In this document: in pieces, positions 45,471-54,978 of the stretch
Numbering within the stretch: the stretch's first letter is position 1
Layout: the number at the start of each line of letters is the position of its first letter
Source of the DNA: Rubripirellula lacrimiformis
GTDB taxonomy: Bacteria; Planctomycetota; Planctomycetia; Pirellulales; Pirellulaceae
Assembly: GCF_007741535.1 (NCBI RefSeq)
Contig: NZ_CP036525.1
Coordinates: 8,370,001-8,434,000 of the forward strand
Length of the DNA: 64,000 nt
Direction of reading: 5' to 3'
Made by a program: the position numbers and the translations under genes
The notes under the pieces: generated by a model
Seen by the model: only the letters and a program-made list of their open reading frames with translations
Told to the model about the DNA's origin: nothing
Databases searched by the model: none

Positions 45471-48074
45471 ATGATTGCCACCACCCACGAACATCCCTCG
45501 GACGAAGAACTGGTCGATTTCGGATTCGGCCGCGTGCCACCGGATCGATTCGAACGATTGATGCAGCACCTCGATTCCTGTCAAAGCTGCCAGCAACGGA
45601 TGGACGCGTCGTCGCTCGATGATTCGTTCGCCGCGGTTCTGTCCGCAGAGGTCCCTTCCAGCGACGACGCGGTCTTGGCCGAAGCGGATTGCCAAGCGGC
45701 CATCTTTCATGCTGCCGGACCGCAAAAGATGCGGTTGGATCCCGTTCTGCCGCCGGTGGATTCGCTTGGCCCCTACCGGCTACTGCGACCGCTGGGACGT
45801 GGCGGGATGGGGGCGGTTTATCTGGCCGAACACACGCGGCTGAAACGGAAGTGTGCGATCAAACTGCTGCCCCGCGGTCATGGTTTCGACTCGGTATGGG
45901 TGAACCGATTTGAACGTGAAATGCAGGCGGTCGCCGCACTGTCGCATCCCGGCATCGTCACCGCCACCGACGCGGGCGATTCGGGCGGCTGGCATTACCT
46001 GGTGATGGAATACTTGGATGGATTGGATCTGGCCGCCATCGTGCGGCGACTCGGTCCGCTGGATATCGCGGCGGCCACGACGATCATGCGAGGCGTGTGC
46101 CGAGCGATCGCTGCGGTGCACGATCGTGGTCTGGTCCACCGCGACATCAAACCGTCCAACATCATGCTGACCAGCCAGGGGACGGTAAAGCTGCTGGATC
46201 TGGGATTGGTGCTGGACCAATCCCAACCGATTGCCGATCTGCGGCTGACCACCGTGGGGCATGTCATCGGCACGCTGGCGTTCGCTGCACCCGAACAACT
46301 GAGCGACGGCGACAGCGTCGATTCGCGAGCCGATTTGTACAGTATCGGCGCCACCCTGTACCAATTGATCGCCGGACACCCGGCCCACGATTCCTCGCGT
46401 GGGATCGCGCCACTGGTGATCGACAAGACCACCCGCCCAGCCGATCGCTTGAAAGACGCTGCGGCCGAAGTCCCCCCGGCGTTGGACGATCTGGTCAGCC
46501 AGTTGCTGTCGCGTGACCGTGACGATCGCCCGGACCAGGCCCATGAAGTCGCCGATCGCTTGGATGCGTTCACGCGTTCGGTATCGCTGAAACCACTGAT
46601 CCGACAAGCGATGCGAGCCGAGGATCCGGAACCGATGCTATCGGCAACCCTACCCATCCCGAATGCCGCATCCGGTGAACCACCGCGCCCTAATCGAACC
46701 CTGATCGGGTTCCTGGGCGGTGCCGCCGCAGCCGCGATCCTGGCCACCATCATCATCACGATCCAGTCCGACAAGACCCGCGTCCGCATCGAAACCGACG
46801 ATCCAAACTTGGCCGTCCAAGTGTCGCAGTCACCAACGGTTGCCAGCGCCGATCCCAACGTTGCCCTGGGTGACACGGACGAATCAGCCGCTCCCATCGT
46901 CCCATCCAAGAAACGATTCAAAGGCGAAACCATCGATCATTGGGTAGGAATTTTGGAAACCGAACGCGACGTCGACACACTGGGCGAAGCGATCAATGCG
47001 GTTGTCAGTCTGGCTGATGAAAGCGATGTAGATGCAGTCGGTGCAATTCTAAGATCAGCCCGCAGGTTCGGCGGTTGGACGGCCAGTGCCGACAAGAGCG
47101 AACCATCTCAGCTGTACATGACTCAGTTTATCGACACGATCAAACGCATCATGCCATCACCGGGGATCGAAGCGATCACGGCAGAGCTGGGTGACGGAAA
47201 TCAAAACAGCCGCGCGGCCTGTCTATGGGCGCTGTTGAACTTTGAAGGTGGATTCAGCGGTACGGCAAGCTCTCGACTGCTTGCCTGGGCAGATGATCCT
47301 CAGAACAAGCAAAAGGCCGATGCATTGCACCAAGCCTTACGTTCACTGACCGACGATGACTTGCATTTCACCCAAAGCATTTCGACAGCCCGTGATTTGT
47401 CATTGAAACTCGCGATCGCATTGAACGCACCACTCGACGAAGAACCCGGCCTATCGGAAGAGATCGATCAAAACGTCACCAAAGCCAAATCAATGCCACC
47501 GATCGCGGAACGATTGGAGGACCCTTTTCCCGGTGGGCGAAACACAACAAGACAGGCCAACTTTAGTGTCTACCGATTTATAGCCGCCAAGCAACTTGGC
47601 ATTGAACTGCCGCCGGCACTGGAGGTTCAGGGACTACTGGACGACGCGTTAATTGCTAGAGACAAGCGGCATCAAGGGTTCCTGGACCAGTTGAAGAAAA
47701 CGCCAGCCGTCTACGCCGACGAAGCACTCTTGTGGCTTTACACCAAAAATCCCAATTGGCTCGCGTCGCCGTCCCACTATTCTGGACAGACATTCATTGA
47801 GAACCAGGATTTGTGGACGAAGGCATTGCCCATCATTGTCGAGAACACAACGCGGCCAGACATGGCTGGCCAGGTGATGGATTTGGTTCTTGCGAGCGTT
47901 GGCACCAGCATTTCGGAAGACGCAAGGAAGCTGCTGCAGGCAGCCCGAGATCGCTGCGAAGAACGTTTTGTGGCCGAACCTGGCGAAAACTCGAATGACC
48001 CATTTAGTGCTGGTTCGGAATCCCCGTTTGGCGAAATGAAGCAGCCGCATTCATCGGGCGGCGGTATGTTCTAA
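45471..48074 (+). CDS. Ser/Thr protein kinase with N-terminal zinc-binding anti-sigma-like motif and HEAT-like C-terminus
   Basis: 867 residues. Residues 1-45 contain H-x3-C-x2-C (H33, C37, C40 in LMQHLDSCQSCQQRM) plus an upstream His, the ZAS-type motif of anti-sigma factors. The kinase domain (~102-385) has GRGGMGAVYLAEHTRLKRKC, catalytic K131, HRDIKPSNIM (HRD 223-225), DLG instead of DFG (D243) and GTLAFAAPEQL. A membrane helix follows at ~410-432 (IGFLGGAAAAAILATIIITI). The outer part begins KRFKGETIDHWVGILETERD, a HEAT-like helical segment common in planctomycete proteins, and ends in a Gly/Ser-rich tail. It probably senses an envelope signal and controls the ECF factor encoded just upstream. 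Confidence 0.88.
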   Translation: MIATTHEHPSDEELVDFGFGRVPPDRFERLMQHLDSCQSCQQRMDASSLDDSFAAVLSAEVPSSDDAVLAEADCQAAIFHAAGPQKMRLDPVLPPVDSLGPYRLLRPLGRGGMGAVYLAEHTRLKRKCAIKLLPRGHGFDSVWVNRFEREMQAVAALSHPGIVTATDAGDSGGWHYLVMEYLDGLDLAAIVRRLGPLDIAAATTIMRGVCRAIAAVHDRGLVHRDIKPSNIMLTSQGTVKLLDLGLVLDQSQPIADLRLTTVGHVIGTLAFAAPEQLSDGDSVDSRADLYSIGATLYQLIAGHPAHDSSRGIAPLVIDKTTRPADRLKDAAAEVPPALDDLVSQLLSRDRDDRPDQAHEVADRLDAFTRSVSLKPLIRQAMRAEDPEPMLSATLPIPNAASGEPPRPNRTLIGFLGGAAAAAILATIIITIQSDKTRVRIETDDPNLAVQVSQSPTVASADPNVALGDTDESAAPIVPSKKRFKGETIDHWVGILETERDVDTLGEAINAVVSLADESDVDAVGAILRSARRFGGWTASADKSEPSQLYMTQFIDTIKRIMPSPGIEAITAELGDGNQNSRAACLWALLNFEGGFSGTASSRLLAWADDPQNKQKADALHQALRSLTDDDLHFTQSISTARDLSLKLAIALNAPLDEEPGLSEEIDQNVTKAKSMPPIAERLEDPFPGGRNTTRQANFSVYRFIAAKQLGIELPPALEVQGLLDDALIARDKRHQGFLDQLKKTPAVYADEALLWLYTKNPNWLASPSHYSGQTFIENQDLWTKALPIIVENTTRPDMAGQVMDLVLASVGTSISEDARKLLQAARDRCEERFVAEPGENSNDPFSAGSESPFGEMKQPHSSGGGMF

Positions 48075-48139
48075 GAATCGGCGTTCACGCTGCGTCAGCG
48101 AAGCGAAATTCGAACCAAGCCACCGTTCCCAACGACCGT

Positions 48140-48695
48140 CACTCCGCTGGTAGTACCGCCTTCAGACGGAATCGGAACGGCCCAAAACATTCCGGCTAAA
48201 GAGAGCGTCCCCCTCACCCCAACCCTCTCCCCCACATTGAACGCGAGCGGAACTCGCGTTCAACACGGGGGAGAGGGGGCAAAACGAGGGAGAGGGGGCA
48301 AAACGAGGGAGAGGGGGCGACGCGGGGGAGACGCGGAGGAGAGGGGGCAAAACGGGGGAGAGGGGGGGCGAAACGAAGTGGGGAAACACTTCGGTTGGTT
48401 GGCTTTCTTTTGCCCCCTCTCCCCCTGGGTTATCGAAGTGGAGCTTCGATAACCCAGGGGGAGAGGGCTGGGGTGAGGGGGCCGTGGTAACGCTGAATCC
48501 GGTGGCCCGCCCACACGGCAGGATGCTTTCGCCTCGCCGCGGCGGCCGTAAGCTGGACGCTCTCTTCAGGCCGAATCAGAATGGCCCAAACCACTCCGGC
48601 TAAGGCCGCTACTACGAACTTCATCGCTGCAATGACAACAACGTAGTGGAATTCCTTCCCACCCGGGGGAATTCTGGCGAATCCCACTACGCTTC
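48140..48695. repeat. Composite palindromic repeat cluster
   Basis: Outer arms CCCCTCACCCCAACCCTCTC+CCCC (48210-48233) and GGGGGAGAGGGCTGGGGTGA+GGGG (48457-48480) pair with one mismatch. Inside are TGAACGCGAG-CGGAA-CTCGCGTTCA (48238-48262), a run of GAGAGGGGGCAAAACGAG repeats (48275-48370), and a 14-bp stem CTGGGTTATCGAAG/CTTCGATAACCCAG (about 48425-48457). A block GGAATCGGAACGGCCCAAAA + CATTCCGGCTAA (48168-48200) recurs imperfectly at 48570-48604. CGTAGTGGAATTC (48642-48654) opposes GAATTCTGGCGAATCCCACT + ACG (to 48691). No gene lies in 48075-48706. Confidence 0.8.
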
Positions 48696-48706
48696 ACTCT
48701 GGAAAC

Positions 48707-51700
48707 TTACTTCACCACGATCGGTAAGCTTTCGCTATGACCGGCGAACTCCGGTGCGTACATGCACTGGATGTTCGCGTAGCCGGTTTGGTACTGGCCG
48801 CGGAGCTGCACGCGAGTCGAATATTCGAACACGTACGTTCCCTTGGGTAAGTAATCGATGAAGAAATGGCTGGCCGTATCCCGTGTCGATTCGTAGTACG
48901 CCAACCCATCCTGGAACCGATACTGAGACAGCACATTGGTCGGCTCGGTACCGCTGCCTCGGTAATCCTTCAGGTGGACATATTCCATGTCACGATCGGT
49001 TCGCAGCACAATCCGCACGACCAATTCATCACCAACACTGACCGGACCATCGACCGCGACCAGTGTCGGACCGTTGTCCGTGTTGGTTTTCACAAACAGC
49101 GACTTCGTCAACTTCAGCGGCGTGCCGTCATGCGCCGTCACCTTGGACATGTCTTCCAGGTACTGCCAAGAAACGCTTCCCCAGGCCACACCGTCGTCCA
49201 CCTTGGTGACGGTGATATCGCCCAGCGACGGGGTCACGTCGGCACCTGCGAAACGTTCCTCAAAGAACCCCGTGCCCGCTTCGACCGATTGCGGCTGGAT
49301 CGTTTTCCCGCCCATCGACACTTGCACCAGTTCGTCGGACGCCAACTGATCGCTGCCGCGCAGCAACAGCGCGTAGACGGCGTCGGAAGTCGCTTTGGTC
49401 GTCTTCCAATCCTGCGTCTGTTTCTGTTTCAACAGCCAGACCTTGCAATCTTCGACCGCCTCGGCGTCGTCCATCACTTCGTCAAACGCCTCGATCATCA
49501 TCGCCTGCGACTCGATCGGTGCGTGATACCACCACCACGACGCTTCGGTGTCTCGCCAAAACCGGCCCATTTCTTCGTCCGTGACCGATCGTTCTTTGAT
49601 CGAACGCATGATCCCCTCGGCCGGCGCCCGATCGCCTAAACGTGTCAGGGCGATCGCGATGTGAGCCTGTGACTGTCGATTGCCGATCGCCAGCCAATGC
49701 TGTTTGGCCTGCGACACCCAATAGTCAAACGCCTGCTGATGCTGCGGCGCGACCGCTTGATCCTTCAAAAAGAAACTGCGGCCGTAAAGATACAAGGCGA
49801 CGGTGTTCGACAGATGATTCTTCGAACGGTCGACCTCTTTGAGGTCATCGAATTCGTCGCTCATCCACTGGTCCAATGCCTGCAGCGACCCGATCGCTGC
49901 GGACATATCCACATCGACGCCCAAGTGACGCATCCGGCCGAATCCGGTCGTGATGTACAGCGTGATGTAGCGGTTCGAACCACCACCGGGAAACCAAGGC
50001 CACATGCCATCGGGCTTCTGCATCTGAGTCAACTGATGCAGCGTCCGTGCGGTCTCGTCCTCCAGCCGGTTCTTGTCGAACAAGATTCCGACATTGCGAC
50101 GTGCTTGGCTCTCGGATTCGGCTTGTCGCACCCACGGGGTTTCTTCCAGCACCACCGATTTTAGTTCTTCGTTCTGCTGCAGCGGGCTGTCCAGTGCCGG
50201 GGTGGCCCGCCACTGGTCGAACACTCGACGGATCTTGGGATTGCTGGTCGCGATGTGCTGGGCCATCGCGTTGGCATAGAACCGATTGAAAGTCTGCTCG
50301 CTGCACTGATGCGGGTATTCCATCAGGTAGGGCAGGGCCATCACGGCGTACCAGGACGGGTTGGATACCATCTGAGCGGTCACCGACTGATGCTCCAACG
50401 AATCCGAATCGCCCGAACGAAGCAGTTTGTCAAAATCAAACTGCTTGGTTTGCTTGCCGCGGATCGGCAACGTGATCGACTCGGTGACCAGCACGCGGCG
50501 CGACAACACCGGCAGAACACCTTCTTCGCCGTCCGACAAACGTCCCGTCGACCCGACGGCCTTGTAGGTGATTGCCCCCAGTCCGTCCGGAACACGAATC
50601 CGCCAAGCGACCGTTTGCGATTGACCGGCCGCGATCTGAAACGGTTGGTCGGTTTCGTTGTTCTCCAACAGCGAATCGACGGACTTGGTCGTTCGTGCAT
50701 CCGCAAAGGTCAAACGTACCGAACCGGTCTGCCGAGTCGGCGACTGGTTGCTGACTTTGACCGTGAACTCGATCTCGTCACCTTCGCGAACGAAGCGTGG
50801 CGGGTTGGGAACCACCATCAGATCCTTGGCCGTCACAGCGGTGTCGCTGATCCCGCCACTGCGCAAACTCCGATCATGGGCAAAGCCAAGGAACTTCCAC
50901 TCGGTCAGCGCCTCGGGCATCGTGAACTCCATCCGTACCGTGCCGTCATCCGCGGCAATCAGCTTAGGAAAGAAGAACGCCGTTTCGTTCAAATTTTTGC
51001 GAACCGCGACTTCACCAAAATCCACCTCTGGTTTGGCCGGACCGGATCCATCGGTTCCATTCCCGGTCGCTCCGGTCGCGGGTGCAAACGAGGGCGATGC
51101 AGCGGCTGACATAGCCATTCCACCACCCATTCCTCCGCCACCATCATCCATCATCATCGACTCGGATGCGTGCATGGGCGGACCAGAGCTCCCCTTCATC
51201 ATCGCTCCACGCATCATCATGCCGCCGTAACCTCGGCCACGAAACTGCTGAAACGGAGTCTGCAAGAATTCGGGCGGCAGTGAAACGTAAGACAAACTGC
51301 CATCGCGGCGATTGATCTGCCAGCCATGGACGATTGTCCGCAATTGCTTCGGCTGGTTTTCGAACGACGACGAGATGGATGATCGCTCGCGGCGAAATCC
51401 CGTGAACCCGGTCTGCCATACGTGAGGCAAGTAGGCGTCCAAGGAAGCGTCGTACAGCGTCGCCACCATCTCCGCCGCAGCGGCTTCGGAATCAGGTCCT
51501 TGGATCACAGCGGTCCAAGTTTCCTTCGCCGCCGGTGCCAGTTTCGACACAAAGTGTTCCCATTGAACGTCCAATTTCTTGTTCGTCCAAGGCACGTCGA
51601 TCACGCGAGATTCCAAGTTCGCTCGGTTGTCACGCACCATCGTGACGCGCAGCGTGAACCCGCCTCGCATCTTCTCGTCGACCATCTGTTTGATCTGCAT

Positions 51701-54700
51701 CTGAGTGTCGGCGGGGTCCGTCCAGAAACTCTCTCGGATCTCGCCACGACATTCGATTTCGACATAAGCCCGAGCCCGGTCGTAACCGCTGCCCCAAACG
51801 GCCACGTACTGCTGGCCTGGCTGAACCGAATCTGAAGGCGAAGCCAGTAAGAATGGGACCTTCGTCGTCAACCGATTCGAATCAGGATCCAACACTCGCA
51901 TCTGAGTTTCGGCGTGAACGTCCTTGCCGTACGCATCTTTGGTTACCAGCTTCGCGCGATACATGCCCGGTTCCAAAGCAACCTTGACGACTGATCGGCC
52001 GGACGCGTCGGTCGCAAAGTCATCGTGGAACACCGCTTCGCCAACATCCCAAGTGACGGGATCCGACAGGTCCGGTTTCCTCGGCTGACCCTGTGGATAT
52101 CGACGATAGAGTTCAACCAAGGCTGGCCGGTGCACTCGGTCGGGCTGCTGCAACCGATAGACTGTCAGCTTCCCGTTGGCGGCGCGGCTTTCTCCGTCCA
52201 GCGACTCGGTGCGAATCGTGATCTCGGTCGGCTTGTCATCGGTCAACCAATCGTCCGCATTGACCGATGCCGACAATGCGGTGTAGCCAACACGCACGGT
52301 CCGTTGATCCGATCGCGTCTCGCCCGTCGTATCGGTGACGTCGGCGTAGACCTGGTACTCAAACGTGGGATCCGATTCCACGCTGACCGACGAATCGGGT
52401 TGGGCAACAAACGATACGTCAAATCGACCCGCCGGATCGGTTGTCGCGGTGCCGTGAGCGATCTCTTGGCTGGCTCCCTGTTGAACCGGCATCCACCAAC
52501 ACGAACGCAGCCACCAAATCGGATATTGCACCTGGCGTACCACTCGCCAAGATACCGACGCATCGCCGATGGCGACTCCAGTGTAGGCCGTCGCCTCACC
52601 TGTCACCGTAACGTTTTCACCCAACTTGACTTCATCACTCGGCGGCTTCAACTCGACACGGAATTTCGGCCGTTTGTATTCTTCGACCGTCACACTGGCC
52701 TGACCGCGAATGGGCCCTTCGATCGACAGTCGCATCTGTCCGGTCAGTCGGTCGCGCGGAGCCACGAAACTGCCGGAGAAACTGCCAAAGTCATTGGTTA
52801 GGAACGCCTGCTTTTCAATTTCTTTTCCGTTGACGTCGGTGAACACCACGGTTCCCTTGGTGCGTGAGAGCACTCGGTAGTCGTCGGTGGCGGCGTGCTG
52901 CCGATAGCAGATCCCTTTGAACTGGATGGTTTGACCGGGCCGATAGATCGATCGATCCGTAAACAGCACCGCGCTGCGGACGGGATCGGATCGACGCCTA
53001 CTTTGCAGCAGGTACAGTTGATTCGCACTGGAAATCTGTTGTCCATTGGCCGACGCCAACAAGGTCACATTCTGTTGACGACCTCCGGTGATACGAAACA
53101 TCCCGTCGGTGTCGGTTTGGACGGTCGCAAATCGCTTGCGGTTGCGTGGTTGCTGCGGCGACTGGCTCCAAGCTTCGACGTTTGCGCCGACGATGGGATC
53201 ACCGGTGCGTGCATCCAACAGGAATCCATCCACCAATCCATCGCCACTGTGGTTGCGGACCACCATCGACAGGTCGCTGACCCAAACATCGCACAGCGAC
53301 AACTGGTTCACCGGCGAAGCAAAGTCCTTGTCATGGCTGGCGATCAACAAATAGGATCCTGGCGCGTCGATCGCCGGCGCGTCAACCGATTCGGTCCGCA
53401 CCTGATAATCATCGGTCGCCGGAAGATCGGCCGACCAAGCCGCAATCGGTGTCCGAGTCAGTAGTTCGGACATCTCATTTTGCCCGTAACCATCCACACT
53501 GCTGCGTTTACCGCTTAGGAAATCCTGAAAATCGCTTCGCACCAAACGAAGATAGACTTTCGTGACGTTCTTGTAGGCCACATCGATGGTCGGTCGGATC
53601 ACGTCGTCACCGGCTAGATTCCAGACTCGTTCGGTCATGATCGTGGCGGACGGCGATTCGATCTCTTGAATCATGTTGTAACAACGTCGACCACCCACCG
53701 AATCGGGATGACGCGTCAGTCCTTCGGTCGCCGCCGCGTGGGCTGCCACCGGATCACTTTGCCGCAGCGACTGAGCCAGTTCGTTGAGCGCCATCGCCGC
53801 GATGGGATGATCGATGTTTGCGTCTGCCAATCGACGCAGTGCCGATCGGAAACGTTGGTCCTTGTCTTCGCCAAACGCGTGATTGTTGCCAAACGTCAGC
53901 CGCGACTGGTCCGCGTCCAACAACGCCGATGGGTCAGCATCCGCTTGGTGGAACCGAATCAGCGACTGGTACAACTGCACCCCACGCAGCAGGGCAGAAT
54001 CCTGGTCATCGGTTTCAGGTTGCCAAGCAAGAAAAGCGTCGCGGTCGTCAAAGATGGGGCCATCGGCTGACACCTCGAACGCATCTCGAACTTGCGTCGC
54101 CGCGTGCTCGCCCGCTGAATAAAAATCAAGCGCGTTGCAAACCAACACGTCGTACAGGGTGGGGCGGTACGACGTCGGTGCGGTACCAGGTTCCAACAGT
54201 TCGTCGAACTGACCGACCGGAGTCGTCTGCAACGCGTCAGCCGCGGAAAGCGCAGTTTGGAAATGGGCGTCGACTTCCGAAAGGATCCGATCCAGACCCC
54301 AAGTCGTGAAGTCGTCACTCGGGGACTGTGCCGTTTCGGTCCGCTGAGCGAATCGCCATCGATTCTGGCTGAAGTATTGCCAGTACCAGTTGGCTAAGAT
54401 CGCTTCCATCACCGGTTTCATCTCGGCCGACGACTTCTCGATCTCTTCACGCAGTCGAGTGATTTTTTCTTCCGGCTTGTTGCCTTCGATCTGACCCTCC
54501 AACGTGATCTTCCAGCACACCGCATGGATGGCCGCGTCCACGTTCCCATCGGCTCGGAAACGATCGATCATCGGATCCAATCGGTCAATCGCCGTTTGCG
54601 GTAAGCCCTGGTCGATTGCCTGCCGCACAGATTTCCATTTCACGTCACGAGTATCCTGGGCGATCGAAGGGGCGGGTACCAAACCGAACGCCAACCACAG

Positions 54701-54778
54701 CGCCAACCATAGCGCCGGCAGCAAACGCTGTGAAGCATTCAGTAGCGCAAGTCGCCAAGACTTTCGGTGATCACACAT
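48707..54778 (-). CDS. Alpha-2-macroglobulin-like exported protein
   Basis: 2023 residues from the ATG at 54778 (MCDHRKSWRLALLNASQRLL); the signal peptide ends around APSIAQ (residue ~41). After a helical N-terminal part come macroglobulin domains: the MG2-type strand SIYRPGQTIQFKGICYRQHA (~residue 610), and VRKNLNETAFFFPKLIAADD with EFTMPEALTEWKFLGFAHDR in the A2M core. The thioester-like motif is EYPHQCSEQTFNRFYANAMA (Cys ~1492; C-x-E-Q kept, first Gly replaced). A Met/Gly-rich insert (GGMMMRGAMMKGSSGPPMHA, then a DDGGGGMGGGM stretch) lies at ~1176-1226. Family members trap proteases through the thioester. pbpC, a frequent partner elsewhere, is absent. The next gene upstream is 200 bases away. 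Confidence 0.87.
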   Translation of the reverse strand: MCDHRKSWRLALLNASQRLLPALWLALWLAFGLVPAPSIAQDTRDVKWKSVRQAIDQGLPQTAIDRLDPMIDRFRADGNVDAAIHAVCWKITLEGQIEGNKPEEKITRLREEIEKSSAEMKPVMEAILANWYWQYFSQNRWRFAQRTETAQSPSDDFTTWGLDRILSEVDAHFQTALSAADALQTTPVGQFDELLEPGTAPTSYRPTLYDVLVCNALDFYSAGEHAATQVRDAFEVSADGPIFDDRDAFLAWQPETDDQDSALLRGVQLYQSLIRFHQADADPSALLDADQSRLTFGNNHAFGEDKDQRFRSALRRLADANIDHPIAAMALNELAQSLRQSDPVAAHAAATEGLTRHPDSVGGRRCYNMIQEIESPSATIMTERVWNLAGDDVIRPTIDVAYKNVTKVYLRLVRSDFQDFLSGKRSSVDGYGQNEMSELLTRTPIAAWSADLPATDDYQVRTESVDAPAIDAPGSYLLIASHDKDFASPVNQLSLCDVWVSDLSMVVRNHSGDGLVDGFLLDARTGDPIVGANVEAWSQSPQQPRNRKRFATVQTDTDGMFRITGGRQQNVTLLASANGQQISSANQLYLLQSRRRSDPVRSAVLFTDRSIYRPGQTIQFKGICYRQHAATDDYRVLSRTKGTVVFTDVNGKEIEKQAFLTNDFGSFSGSFVAPRDRLTGQMRLSIEGPIRGQASVTVEEYKRPKFRVELKPPSDEVKLGENVTVTGEATAYTGVAIGDASVSWRVVRQVQYPIWWLRSCWWMPVQQGASQEIAHGTATTDPAGRFDVSFVAQPDSSVSVESDPTFEYQVYADVTDTTGETRSDQRTVRVGYTALSASVNADDWLTDDKPTEITIRTESLDGESRAANGKLTVYRLQQPDRVHRPALVELYRRYPQGQPRKPDLSDPVTWDVGEAVFHDDFATDASGRSVVKVALEPGMYRAKLVTKDAYGKDVHAETQMRVLDPDSNRLTTKVPFLLASPSDSVQPGQQYVAVWGSGYDRARAYVEIECRGEIRESFWTDPADTQMQIKQMVDEKMRGGFTLRVTMVRDNRANLESRVIDVPWTNKKLDVQWEHFVSKLAPAAKETWTAVIQGPDSEAAAAEMVATLYDASLDAYLPHVWQTGFTGFRRERSSISSSFENQPKQLRTIVHGWQINRRDGSLSYVSLPPEFLQTPFQQFRGRGYGGMMMRGAMMKGSSGPPMHASESMMMDDGGGGMGGGMAMSAAASPSFAPATGATGNGTDGSGPAKPEVDFGEVAVRKNLNETAFFFPKLIAADDGTVRMEFTMPEALTEWKFLGFAHDRSLRSGGISDTAVTAKDLMVVPNPPRFVREGDEIEFTVKVSNQSPTRQTGSVRLTFADARTTKSVDSLLENNETDQPFQIAAGQSQTVAWRIRVPDGLGAITYKAVGSTGRLSDGEEGVLPVLSRRVLVTESITLPIRGKQTKQFDFDKLLRSGDSDSLEHQSVTAQMVSNPSWYAVMALPYLMEYPHQCSEQTFNRFYANAMAQHIATSNPKIRRVFDQWRATPALDSPLQQNEELKSVVLEETPWVRQAESESQARRNVGILFDKNRLEDETARTLHQLTQMQKPDGMWPWFPGGGSNRYITLYITTGFGRMRHLGVDVDMSAAIGSLQALDQWMSDEFDDLKEVDRSKNHLSNTVALYLYGRSFFLKDQAVAPQHQQAFDYWVSQAKQHWLAIGNRQSQAHIAIALTRLGDRAPAEGIMRSIKERSVTDEEMGRFWRDTEASWWWYHAPIESQAMMIEAFDEVMDDAEAVEDCKVWLLKQKQTQDWKTTKATSDAVYALLLRGSDQLASDELVQVSMGGKTIQPQSVEAGTGFFEERFAGADVTPSLGDITVTKVDDGVAWGSVSWQYLEDMSKVTAHDGTPLKLTKSLFVKTNTDNGPTLVAVDGPVSVGDELVVRIVLRTDRDMEYVHLKDYRGSGTEPTNVLSQYRFQDGLAYYESTRDTASHFFIDYLPKGTYVFEYSTRVQLRGQYQTGYANIQCMYAPEFAGHSESLPIVVK

Positions 54779-54978
54779 CCTAGGCCGAAACTCTTGGCGA
54801 GTTCCGCTACGCCAGTAGATGGCATTGATCGCTAGCCGCCACGGGTTCAGAAGCGAGACGAATTGGCAAGAGAGTGAACACAGCAGCATCACAACATCAT
54901 CCTTTGAAGCAAGAGCGGAGACCCACCAACCCAACGTCCCCGAGAATCCATCCTCATTGTGGTGGCAACCGTATGAAT

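Noticed and set aside
53065-53464. Overlapping genes inside the A2M coding region
   Set aside because: Several short frames on both strands lie within the continuous 2023-codon frame and lack any domain.
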